Shown piece after piece: positions 45,351-56,300 of a stretch of DNA of 64,000 nt. Within the stretch, counting starts at the first letter, position 1. The number at the start of each line of letters is the position of its first letter. Below the pieces are notes generated by a model that was not told where the DNA came from, ran no database searches, and saw only the letters and a list, made by a program, of their open reading frames with translations. The DNA comes from Umbelopsis isabellina. Taxonomy: Eukaryota > Mucoromycota > Umbelopsidomycetes > Umbelopsidales > Umbelopsidaceae. Made by a program: the position numbers and the translations under genes. Where the stretch lies: assembly GCA_016758905.1 (NCBI GenBank), contig JAEPQZ010000005.1:682001-746000 (forward strand), in the 5' to 3' direction.

Positions 45351-46571
45351 TATCTATTTCCAAATATAGTTGACACAAGCATTTGACTCGCCCCCGCGCG
45401 AAAAAAATCATATACGGCTTAACCAAGTCGGTGCCTATGTCACTGAAATAACGGTCTTCTATACCTCTACAGTCATTGGTCATTTGCCATCATTTCCGGG
45501 TAAGCAGTCTATTTTCAACCTCTGCTATACAGTTGAGTTTTAATCAGGACCCGAACATGATGGATATCTTCGGATCGCCTAGCTGAAGTGCAATAAATTT
45601 TGTTCACACGGCAACTTTAACAAACATGCGGAGTGCATTTACAACGTGGATGGGCCAGCCAGCAATCCCTGAACGCCACTTCAACTTTTCACCTCCGCTA
45701 GTGGTCGCACCATCAATAAGCCTTCGTCCTTATCGTTACCAAAAGGGGATTATCTGTGTTCTTGCCTACTATACCCACCCCCACTAGCCATCTCGCAACG
45801 TCATCATAGAGCAATATATAAAACAACTTCAAGATATAATTTAAGATATTTCGAATGGAAAGATCGTGTGATCCAAAAATCCCAATACACATGCAAAATG
45901 CGCGATTATGCAATGGCTTAGTCATGCTGAAGTGCAAAATGCAAAACTACAATGTTCCGCTTAATTGAGCTGGAGAACCTTCTCCCCCGACCTAGTAACA
46001 CAGACAATTATCAGGATTGTTGAATTGATACAAGGCTTTGACTGTGGTAAAGTGCCGCAAATTGTCGCACGCGCGCGCCCACTTGCCAACTTACAATTAG
46101 GCCGCGCGGTACTTTTGCAAGGTACACGTGGATACAAACTCTTATAGGTGTTCCCTTCGCAATCTTCAAATGTTGTACATTATTTTCCTGGGTACTGACC
46201 CTCGTGATATCCATTAACCTGTTTTTAAACATTATCTGCCCATCTGCTTTAAAATCGATCCTGAAGTGATATACATTGTGGTTGGACTGGCCAGTTAATT
46301 GAGTCATGCTAATATGTCTTAAGCAGCTAACTTGAATCTATTTCCGTGCTTGCCTTTGATAATTAAATTTCTTCAACTTATAACGGCCGGTTTGTGCCTC
46401 AGTTTTCTGGAAAACACTAGACTTCATAGCTTATTCAAATGCATCTTGCGAATAGAGCTGGTAGGTTTGCTGTCGGTCAATTAAATTAGTTTTAGTGATA
46501 TAATTCAAAGTGCAATGTTATGAATTTTTCGTCCATACATTTTGCCTGACATTCGCCACCAATTATCCACA

Positions 46572-47165
46572 ATGTCAAAATCAAATGCGAGAGACTACGT
46601 GGATTCCTATGTAAAGGATCTCAAGGATGACACCGAAGAATTTTTGGCACAAAACCGACCGTCATTCGATCCAAAGAAAGCCGCCTCACTCCCAACCCCA
46701 CCACAAACACAAGCTCCAACACTTGACAAGTCAGAAGCGGAAGCTAGGAACCACGCTGAACTTCACAAACCTACTTTCGACCCAAAGTTCACAACATCGG
46801 ATAAGCCACGCGAGGAAGATACCTCGGCGAAAATCAAAGAAGAGCCTAAAGTAGTGTGGGCGATCCGAGATGTTCTCGATCAGAAGCGCGAGATCCACGC
46901 CACTGCACTCGACAATTGTGCTGATCTTCATTCAGACCTATTGACTTGTTTCAAGGACGGTAGCTGGTGGGACAAGGCAAAGATGTGTGAAACGCAAAAA
47001 CAACGGTTTTGGAAATGTTTTCATGAACAGAAAGGATTCCTCAAAGAGAATAATTTCAGAAGTCCTGTCAGTACTGAAGATGAAGACAACGATGTCCTTC
47101 GAAAAGCCGAAATTCTAGCCGCAAAGCAAAAGAAGATATATGATGATGAGGATACACAATCTTAA
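46572..47165 (+). CDS. Twin-CX9C (CHCH) domain protein, probably mitochondrial intermembrane space
   Basis: An intronless frame of 197 residues from ATG 46572 (MSKSNARDYVDSYVKDLKDD); the ATG at 46572 is preferred to an upstream TTG. The first 110 residues are polar and Pro/Lys/Glu-rich with two similar segments (AQNRPSFDPKKAA and ELHKPTFDPKFTT), probably disordered. The C-terminal half has the CHCH fold: CADLHSDLLTC and CETQKQRFWKC each have nine residues between cysteines. They are joined by FKDGSWWDKAKM. Such pairs form two disulphides through the Mia40 pathway. Members serve in respiratory-complex assembly or in MICOS. I cannot assign it to a named orthologue. A charged tail ends in KKIYDDEDTQS. 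Confidence 0.83.
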   Translation: MSKSNARDYVDSYVKDLKDDTEEFLAQNRPSFDPKKAASLPTPPQTQAPTLDKSEAEARNHAELHKPTFDPKFTTSDKPREEDTSAKIKEEPKVVWAIRDVLDQKREIHATALDNCADLHSDLLTCFKDGSWWDKAKMCETQKQRFWKCFHEQKGFLKENNFRSPVSTEDEDNDVLRKAEILAAKQKKIYDDEDTQS

Positions 47166-49529
47166 TTAGAATGGAATTATATAGAGTTTTATAGAGTTGG
47201 TCCCCTACCGGCCATACTACTTTGTCTCTCCATTCTTCGTAGTGGCTGGGACTTGTACATTTGATAGATTCTCCATTGTTGTATAAAACGATTATAATGA
47301 GGGAATTATATGATGATCAAGCGCTGCTTCCTTCAGTACTGGGATGAACTGCTCGTACACAGTCACTAAAAATAGATAGAATTGATCCCGGGACTCCTCA
47401 GTTGTATTCCCAGGCGGAAAACATGGTGTAATAATGATATGTTCAGCCTACTGTCAAGGGAGTGCCATACGATATCTGTACCATACGTTATCTCACCACG
47501 CAATTATGAACTGCTCACCATTCATGGTGCAAAAATGTGGCAAAGATTGGGTAATGATGGTGGTGCAAGCGCACGAGAAGCTGGTCCGGGAGCAAAGCGC
47601 TGAGAGTATAGTTTTCTCTTCTATCTGTTTCCTCATCATCTGGATCCTAAATTCAGGTTCTTTTGTTCCTTTTTCTTTCCATCAAAAATGAAAACTTTCA
47701 CTATTCATATCTCTTAGTAAAAGATGTTATATTTTGATCTCATGGACGATTTGCAAAGATAAGCACTTTTAAGATTTGATTATGTAACTGAAGTCAGTAG
47801 ACAAATGTTGTACCAAATATGTTTGTGCGCAAGCGTATTTTTGGATTTGCATAGCTTCTACACACGGTCCTCTTTTTTTTCCCAACCTATAAAACTTATC
47901 ATGTACTCGACATAACCGGTTCTTCTTCAAAATGCCGGATACTTTACTCCTCTCTCACTCAAATCAGCTTTGATATATCAACTCAGCTGTAGAATTGATC
48001 CTATTAAATATCTCTCACTTGTTCAGTAGCCAATACTGGTGCCTAAAAGAAACATTCTGACATAGCTTTCACAAAGCAACGTTGTCAAGGTGGGGATAGC
48101 TTACAGGAACAAACAATGTGGCAGTACTGGGATTGACTAGCTCTCTACATGGGGAAATTCCAATCAACAGTTCGTCTTTAGCAGAGAGACATAATACTGA
48201 TGTCAACTTTCCTCATGTTTACTTTTTGCCTCTCACTGTCAATGATGTATTTCGGCTTCACAAGCATATGCCTTCTGGTGCTTTGGGAACGTAGAAGACT
48301 TTGTGCATATACGATGACTGAAGAAAGTAGTTGGAAAATCTACTAGTTTGAAGCTTTCGGTATCGAAACTTACCGATTGCTTATCTTAACGGGCAGTTGA
48401 CTTCGAGAGGTATCAGCTATTGACATGGCTAAAGTCACATTGCCTCTGCGTAGATATACTGCTCAACATATAATGGATCTAATTGAAAAAAGTAGACCCC
48501 TACAAGGACTGGGCGAATGATCGCTTGGACATATCTCAAAGACTGCCCACAAAATCGAAAATTTGCCGATTGAAAATAACCTGTTAGTTCCGCCCTGACT
48601 CTTTAAATCGCTATCCGAAGAGCAACAAGTCCAAATCGTCCGACAAGTAGCACATGAGCTACTTACAAGTACACTTTACAGTCGTATCGTCGGGCAACTG
48701 CTCCTACAAACTGTGTTCTCCACATAGGTTGGCCCTCATGTATTCGTGCAAACGTTACCCCGTCATCCACCGTCCTTGTCAGTTGCAATAGAAATCACTG
48801 ATCAAGGACGTGTGAGGTGGCGCCCCAATATGGCATCCGAACTCCCAAAAACCCCAGATCGATGTCCCCAATGAAAAAATAGTCAGTGAAAAACTGAAGT
48901 CGTACGCTACATAGCTTAGCTTAGCAACATATTTTTAAGCACATTTGCAATTCACAAAGCCGTAAGGAACTAGTCTTTACATCATACCCCGTTCGTCTAC
49001 CGACGCAAACGATTTATTCAACTTCATGGCTCAGATTGTATTGGCCCTGTTGATACAGAAAAATAAACAGAAACGCACCATATCTTAAACATGGAGAAAA
49101 TATTCGTAGTTTTGCTCAATCGAAAGTAGTTACGTCTCTGATGGAGTCTTCACGTCGCTGAAATTTGTACTCTTAGATGGATTATAGATGAAGTTTCATT
49201 CCTGATTGCTTCGATCGAAGCGAAATATCCTTTAAACTTACACTTTGATAACTGAATCACAGAGACAAAATCTACATATTCATAGTTCATCACAAATATA
49301 GTCAGACTGATTCCCTGTATTCACGACAGTATGAGGCAAAAATCTCGATTATCTATTCACAAACTTCGGTAAATGAACGCTTTTGGAAACATATGAAATT
49401 GGGACTGCACATTTCATTTTTTGCTGAATCACCGTAGTGTGTAACATCCTGCGTTGCTTGTAAACCAACTTCTCAACCAACCGCCCCTACCTGCTGCAAT
49501 TTAACAAGGAATCTGCTTGTTCTCTGCCC
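47166..49529. other. Long non-coding region between the CHCH and carrier genes
   Basis: About 2.4 kb without a gene I can support. Short frames at 47382-47691 have no family resemblance. It holds the second copy of the 16-nt repeat. No tRNA-like arms, known snRNA motifs or transposon ends were seen. A fast-evolving gene or a non-coding RNA gene cannot be excluded. Confidence 0.5.
48129..48144 (+). repeat. 16-nt direct repeat, copy 2
   Basis: Exact second copy of GGGATTGACTAGCTCT (first at 45335-45350). Identity ends at both edges, but AAGCAACG also occurs shortly before both copies (45315 and 48076), hinting at a longer, decayed shared unit. Confidence 0.6.
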
Positions 49530-51129
49530 ATGTCCAAAGCGGCGTCTGAGTAAGTCGACTTGACTGTGCTGTGGAGCACTTTGGATAGCTGGTTGGCTTT
49601 CATATTAATCTCGAACCCCTCTGACCTTGCATTGAAAACAGATCAAGCTTGTCAGCTGAGAATCTTTCTTCGGACATGCTCGGCAAACCTGTGCCAGACA
49701 ACAAGTCTGACCAGAGGCCTCACAACCCACATGTTCACCCGTACAGAGAAATCGGGATAGAACTTTTATGGAGTATGTTGTATGATCTATTGCTGGAGCG
49801 ACCATCTTTAAATCCTAAATTTTACTTTTTTTGTAGCACATAGGACAGTGGTTGCCGCATCATCAGCTGCAGTGGTTGGCGTAGCTGCGGGCTTTCCTTT
49901 TGATTCCATCAAGACCCGCATGCAAACGCACCATTACGATTCCATGTTACAGTGCGTGAAACATACATACTCTGAAGAGGGCATGAGGGGATTCTTTCGA
50001 GGTAAGAACCAATGACAGCCTGCTCTTAGGTCTCGCAAATATACTGATCTTGCTTCATCAAAGGTATGTTACCACCTTTGATTACGGTGAGCATAATCAA
50101 GTCGGTCTCCTTTTCGGTGTACGAAGGAACACGAGGGTATCTGAGGGAGCGATTTTCAGCATTGAACGGAGAATCGCTTATGTCGTTGGCAATGTTATCT
50201 TCATTGGGAGGAGCGGCAAGCGGAAGTTTTATTGCAACGTTCAGTTGTCCATTAGAGCTTGTTAAAATACAAAAGCAATTGGAACAGCTGTTGCTGACCA
50301 GTAGCATGGCCACCGGAGGCACTATTGTGCGTAGAGATAATAGTAGCTCAGGAACGAAAGTAGGTTTACAACGACAGGATGTAGCTCACAAAGTTGGCGC
50401 AGGTCTTCCCATCACTGCCCAAACGCCGCCAACGAATTCTACGATAAGGGCAGTTAAGATACCCAACATAGTTCCATCACTCAGTCACCCTGAGCTAGAT
50501 TTCCCCATCAAACACAATGGAAATGGCTCTGAGCATACCCAGAAATCACCTAAGCCGACGAACAAGGCGACTAATGGCGGTACCACATCCAGTTGGCATT
50601 CTGCGCGAGAAATTGTACGTTTAAGAGGCGTTTCCGGACTTTGGAGTGGCTTTCCATTACATTTTTGTAAGTCAGGTGGCATTAGCTTTGAAACCTGCAT
50701 TATCTTCGCATACTAATTTATAGGTCCCGTTATACAGTGCGAGACACCATAGGAACAGCTGTATATTTCGGTACATATGAATCGACCAAACGTGTACTAT
50801 CGTCACCCAATTCGCCACCAGGGCCATTAACACATTTTATGGCCGGTGGAACATGTGGTATTCTTTGCTGGATCGTGGTTTTCCCCATTGATTTGATCAA
50901 GTCGGTCATGCAAAAGGATATCATGGCACCAAAGCCAACATATGACAGTATTCGAGAATGCATAACAGATATCAAATCTCGCCAAGGCTTCAAGGGATTC
51001 TATCGTGGTATGTCGGTGACGTTGATGAGAGCCTTCCCCATCCATTCCTTGAATTTTTTGGTCTATGAGCAAGTTTTACATTTTGCTCGTCAAACCTCTG
51101 GTCATGGCACAACGGCAAAAACGATTTAA
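49530..51129 (+). CDS. Mitochondrial carrier family (SLC25) transporter with a long insert
   Basis: A gene of about five exons. Exon 1 (49530-49549) is tiny; the acceptor used is CACATAG|GAC near 49848, because the earlier TAG acceptor leads to a stop. The three carrier repeats are present, each with its signature: PFDSIKTRMQ, CPLELVKIQKQ and FPIDLIKSVMQ. Repeat ends also fit: EEGMRGFFRGMLPPLI, REIVRLRGVSGLWSGF and QGFKGFYRGMSVTLMRAFPI. An insert of about 95 Ser/Thr/Asn/Pro-rich residues lies in repeat 2 between the signature helix and the following amphipathic segment, where about 20 residues are normal. Carriers exchange metabolites across the inner membrane; the substrate is not assigned. 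The first intron is long for this window, about 300 nt. Confidence 0.88.
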
Positions 51130-51539
51130 GCATTTCACCATACGCAGCAAAATGGAAGCGTTTTCGACGTAGGGTATGTGCATATTATGCTTATGTCTTG
51201 AACGCTGCTCTTTTTTATTTTATATTTTTGTTTTTTTAATTTCCTTGATTTCAAAATTCAACCTGCAAGTTTATCAATATCATAGAAGCTTTTTTATTTT
51301 CACTACATGTACTGTGCTTTTTCCCCATATTTTTGATTCTCTTCACTTTTCAATGTCTCTTTTCTTAATGTATAACGTTTTGTTAGAAAGGGCTTTTGAC
51401 AACTTCCTTCGCACGATATCTTTTCCTGTACTCATCGCATAAAAATTTCAGAACCCATCGAAAAAACCTTTTTCAAACACAGCATTGGTGATTGTGACAT
51501 TTTTTCATTCCTTTCACTTATTGTACTTTTACTCTCAAC
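51130..51539. other. Intergenic region, carrier to CTK3
   Basis: About 410 bp, very T-rich, as in 3' ends and fungal promoters. No gene or RNA is seen. Confidence 0.55.
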
Positions 51540-53149
51540 ATGTCCGATGACGATCCCTTCGAATGTCGGTTACAATTCACCGCACTTCTTCAAAAACTCA
51601 ACGCATCGCAACAATCTATACAGAAAGTTGCGAACTATGCTATGAGACACCGGCGACTTTCAGAAGATCTTTACAGTTGCGTAATTGAAGAACTGGAACA
51701 GGTTAGTTGAATCGCCATTGCTCTAGTATTACGAATGTGTTTGCACTCCCTTCCTTCTTTCCTTTTTTTCCCCGAACCTTGAGAGGGCGAGGCATCTTAT
51801 GTTTGAAGACTCGACAGTTGTCGTGGGCTTGGCTCGTTCCAACTGCAGCGTTCAAAGCCATAGCCTATGGGGGGCACTGACATTATGCCTCGCATCTCAC
51901 GTCCAACAATAAATCAAAAAGCTGTTCAGTATCTTAATGCTCTTTGGAGCATAATATCAAACTACACCTTGCTTATTTCATACCAGCTCCTACTGAGATT
52001 GGAGTTGGATTTTGGCACATTTTGAAATTCATACGCTGAATGCTTTCTTTCCACTTTTTTAGGCGTCAATGAATGCACGGCTAAACATACTTTACGTACT
52101 GGACTCGCTTTGCCAGGCTAGTCTCAAGTCCGGCTTTCAAGGTTATGTTGATTTGGTTCGCCCAGACTTGGAGAAGATAATAGCAGCTGTAGTTCCAAAC
52201 GACGCACGAGGAATGGTCAATGCCGCGAGCGCGCGAAAGGTAAATCTCCCTGCTTGACGAGTCTGCTGCTACTATTCTCGTGCAAACAGTTTCACTCATA
52301 TCCATCCTGATGATGCAGATACTAAATACTTGGAAGCAAAAGCAACTTTTCGATAAAGACAACATTGGTGGCCTGGAAGCCCGTTTGCCAAAGTCGGAGG
52401 TTCGGTAAGTTGCTTCAACACATCTTCGACAATTCATTCACCACTCACTAAAAGGCACTACCGCAGGATACCTGAGCATGCAAAGCAAACATTCTCTAAA
52501 AGTGATATATTAAGGCGGATGGAAGAAGATCGCGAGAGAGTAAGTCGGACGTGAATACCGGTTAGACTTTTGATCACTAGCTAATGCCCATTGGTAGCAT
52601 AAGCGACTGCGCGAAGACATCTGGATCAGATCTGCGGAGGAGTCGGTGGATGCACAATTTGATCAACTTTGGGATACTACTGATGCACTGGACCCAGAGG
52701 TTGATTATAAAGATATGGCAAAGGAAAATGAAAGACGATGGCCAAACTACCCCTGGACCGCCGTATTTGACGACGTTGATCGAACATCAGAAATGCCCTG
52801 GTACGACCCATTATGGCAACGACCTGCAGTCCAACTTCCCAACGAAAGCTCACTTGTACCATCGTATGAAAGAAATGTAATGTACACTATGCATATTACA
52901 CAAGAACAGCAAAACTCGCATCACGCAGTTCCTACATTACTAGAGGACACGGAATCCATCGATGAAGAAATGGAAATGGCTATGTCCAGTCCTGACGTTG
53001 ATCCAACGTCGACCATCATTGAACAACGACCAATGACTTACTCGGCTGTAAGTGATAGCAATGGAAACCAGGAATCAGAAGAGCATCCATCCAAGCGTAC
53101 CAAGTATGATCCCCATTTGGTTGCTACGTCCAACCAGGCAACTTCATAA
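51540..53149 (+). CDS. CTK3: CTD kinase I gamma subunit (CTK3), CID-domain protein
   Basis: Six exons starting at 51540-51701 and 52063. Ctk3 is part of the CTDK-I kinase (with Ctk1 and Ctk2) that phosphorylates Ser2 of the RNA polymerase II tail. The N-terminal CID-like domain reads DPFECRLQFTALLQKLNAS, QQSIQKVANYAMRHRRLSE, DLYSCVIEELEQ and MNARLNILYVLDSLCQASL. VDLVRPDLEKIIAAVVP and ILNTWKQKQLFDKD follow. A basic helical part (ILRRMEEDRERHKRLREDIW) and a Trp-rich C-terminal region (DQLWDTTDALDP, ERRWPNYPWTAVFDD, MPWYDPLWQRP) come next. The tail is acidic and ends with a short basic patch (KRTKYDPH). Intron 1 (51702-52062, 361 nt) is the longest clear intron in the window. It converges on UTP20. 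Confidence 0.9.
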
Positions 53150-53353
53150 TTGAAAATCAGCACCTCAATTGTCTATATCAACATCTTCGTCTTATGTAAA
53201 AACGCGTATACCTTATTTTCATATTAAAACTGGTTATTTTTTTTTATATCTTTCAAAACAATAATTTTTAGTAACATGGTGTGATACTTTTAATGATGGA
53301 TGATGAAATGCCTTTATTAAACTATGTACAGTCTATGTCTGTGTTAGGAGCAT

Positions 53354-56300
53354 CTATTCTCCTCTTCTCTTTTTAATTCCAAATCGCGCCTTATTATGAG
53401 CAAACTCTGCAGTCTTGCGTTTGCGCGCATTCTTCTTCATTTCGTTTCTCTTGACCTTGACGCGTGCGGCTGCTTCTGGATCTGCAACGGCCTGGTGAAG
53501 TAGATTGAGTTAAATTTGTTATGCTAAAACTGTCCAAGCAGTAAAAAATGATATTTACCTGATAAGCACGATTGGCCTTACGTTGGCTGCGCACATCAAG
53601 TACTCTTTGCCTAACCTTATTGTAAGCATAGTAGTAATCTGTTGTGCCAACCTTCTTTTGAGCTATGCTGAGTACTTCGTTCGCGAGCTGCTTAAGCTCA
53701 TCGAAATCAGTTCCTTTGGTATCTTCGTCCTGTGAAGTTCGATACAGTGGTGAAATGATTGATGGCAGGAAATGTACAACCTCCTCTGCCTTCATGATCG
53801 ACATCATGGCTGCAAACCATTTGAACACGCATGTACACTGAAGCAAAACAAAGAAGCAATTAATACTCTGCAAAAGGCAAACAGATGACTTGGTTGAAAG
53901 TTTAAGCTTACCAATAAAACGTTCTTTTGTCCTTTGATGGCAGCTCCACGAGCAAGGAAAGATTGCTTGTTGAAAAGCCATGAAAGAGAAGACTTAACTT
54001 CTTTGACTCCATTAGTGATTGGCTTTCCATTGGTAGTGGGTTCTGTATCATCACCATTATGGTTCTCCACTTCATCATCTTCCATCTCTGCTCTTTCAAT
54101 TGCTTCATCTTCTTGTGCTTGCTTGCTTTCTTCAATTGTATCCGGTATGTCTTCGGAAGCAGGAAGATTATAGAAACATTTCCCAATATAAAACAAGTTC
54201 TTGACAACTTGAGTGCCAAGATCCTCGGTTAGCAATTTACTCTTGAGTTGAAGAGTGAAACGAGTAGCTAGCAGTCGCAATTTGTTTCGATCGAGATATG
54301 AAATTTCGGTTGTCGAGTCCTTGACTTGTCGTGTTTCCGGGTTCACATTAGCGAAGTACAGTCCATATAATCTTGTGCAAGAAATGCGAATCCAAGTATG
54401 AGGGTGGAGAATATGATCTTCGATAACTGTCCAGATAGGAACGGAAGTTTCAGAATAGATAAGCGATGGGAATATCTTGATTATCTTGGTGTATGTGTTG
54501 AGAGCATAATAACCAATTTCCCATTCCAAATCGACCACCATATCTTCTTGCTCCTCTTCTTCAGTTTGCTCATATGTGGTGAACAATTCTCTGCTGACTT
54601 GCAGCATATCAGACAAACGAGAGAGTAAGGATGGAATACGTGGTTTGATGCTCTCGCCAAAGGCATCCACAGCTAGACCATAGACTTGACAAGCTGCACG
54701 TTGCAAGTTGCTTTGACCAGATTCACTCATCCACTTATCGAGCAACTTATAGACGTTCGATATACGCTGTGAATCCATCCTTAAAATAAGAATCTTGAGA
54801 AGGGTGCCAGACATTTCTCTGCACTTGGGGGACTCATCGTTGACGAGACGCATTACCAAAGATAGGAAGAACATTTCAGCATATTCCATAAGGATATCTT
54901 CACCAAATTTGCTAAAGATGACATGCAACATCTCCATCACAGATTCTCGACCACTTTCGTGAGCATAATCAAGATTCTTAACCAAAAAGGCCATTTGTTG
55001 TCGAAGCTTGCCTCTACCTTGAGGGTATTCCATCAAAAACTGGAAAAGAACACCACGACATAATTCACGAGCTTCTCTTCCTTGACTTGTTACCATGATC
55101 TCGGCAACATTTTCCATGAGATCGTAAACCTCAGGAGCCATAAACTTTCGAGATATGATTGCACGAATCAGAGCGAACGTGGTAGTCTGCTTTTCTGGCT
55201 CTTCCAGATCTGGGCGAATCAAATTAATGATATATGTCAATTGATGTTCCGTCAAAGTAGATTCAGTGCGGTCTCTAATGCAAACAGTGAGCAACTTGAA
55301 GCAGGTTTGAATGAGATTCGAATTGGTGTTGCCAGAACTCTTGATAATGACAAACATCTGCTTGACCAAGACAGGAACAGATTCGGGTGCCGATGGCAAT
55401 GAAAGTTTGCATAGAACAGTCAAGACCTTGCAACCCATAATAACAATAGAAGTTTGATTGGAGTACAAGCAGTTGCCAACCACATTGACAAATGGATCCA
55501 GCATACCGAGATGTTCAGGGCTTTTGGTATCAAATCGATTGCGTTTCAAGGCAGTCAAGAATATGGAAAGGCCAAAGTAGACAAATCTAAAGGCATTGAT
55601 GCGATAATGATCTACTGGCTCGCTGATATCACGTTTGGTTTGGACTTCAAAGTTCTTCTCCATCTGTGATTTTGCAGCCTTCTTCTTGGTCTTGGTTTCA
55701 CCAAATGCGTTATTTTGAGAAATCAAGCGGTGAGCAAAAATCAAAATCTCCTTGGCGTCAAATTGGCTGTTACGGTTCAGTCCAAGAGCAATGCGGCTGA
55801 GAGTTTCATCTATTTTTTTGGTAACTGCAAGGCTCTCTGTAGAAGACATGACTCCGCGGATAGGCACCAACATAGTTGACAGATTTTTGAATTCAATGAT
55901 TTGAGCCATCAGTTCGAATGAATTGAAACTTCTGTTTGTCTTGGCTTCCTTGATTTTGCCAGTGATTTCATCGCTTTCTTTTTCTTGACCAGTTTCGCCA
56001 AAGATATCGTTGACCAAGATGTGAACCACTTGCCCAAGGCAGAAGTCCAGATCACCAACATTACATTTGGGAATCATATCGTTCAACAACGCATTGAGCG
56101 TATATCCAAGAACATGAAGTTGATAACCTCTTTGCAAAACAGCTTGCATTTCCTTCAAAAGGAAAGGGAAGTATGTTGGACCAAGGAAATTGTTGATACT
56201 GATGAGAGTGCTACGTGTAGAATCACGAGCCTCTTGTTGACGACTCTTGAGAATCTGGCACACTGACGTGAGCAGACCCGGAAGATTGACCCGCATTGAA

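Larger units (their letters stand above)
44129..46571. other. Long non-coding region between CSL and the CHCH gene
   Basis: About 2.5 kb with only short, unconvincing frames. It contains two CSL-type sites, one small perfect hairpin and one copy of a 16-nt repeat (separate entries). The two flanking genes diverge from it, so it is their shared upstream region. Several-kilobase non-coding stretches are rare in this compact window. No tRNA or known RNA was found by eye. Confidence 0.55.

Noticed and set aside
47382-47691. Two overlapping open frames in the long gap after the CHCH gene
   Set aside because: Both are under 90 codons with no splice partners and no family resemblance.
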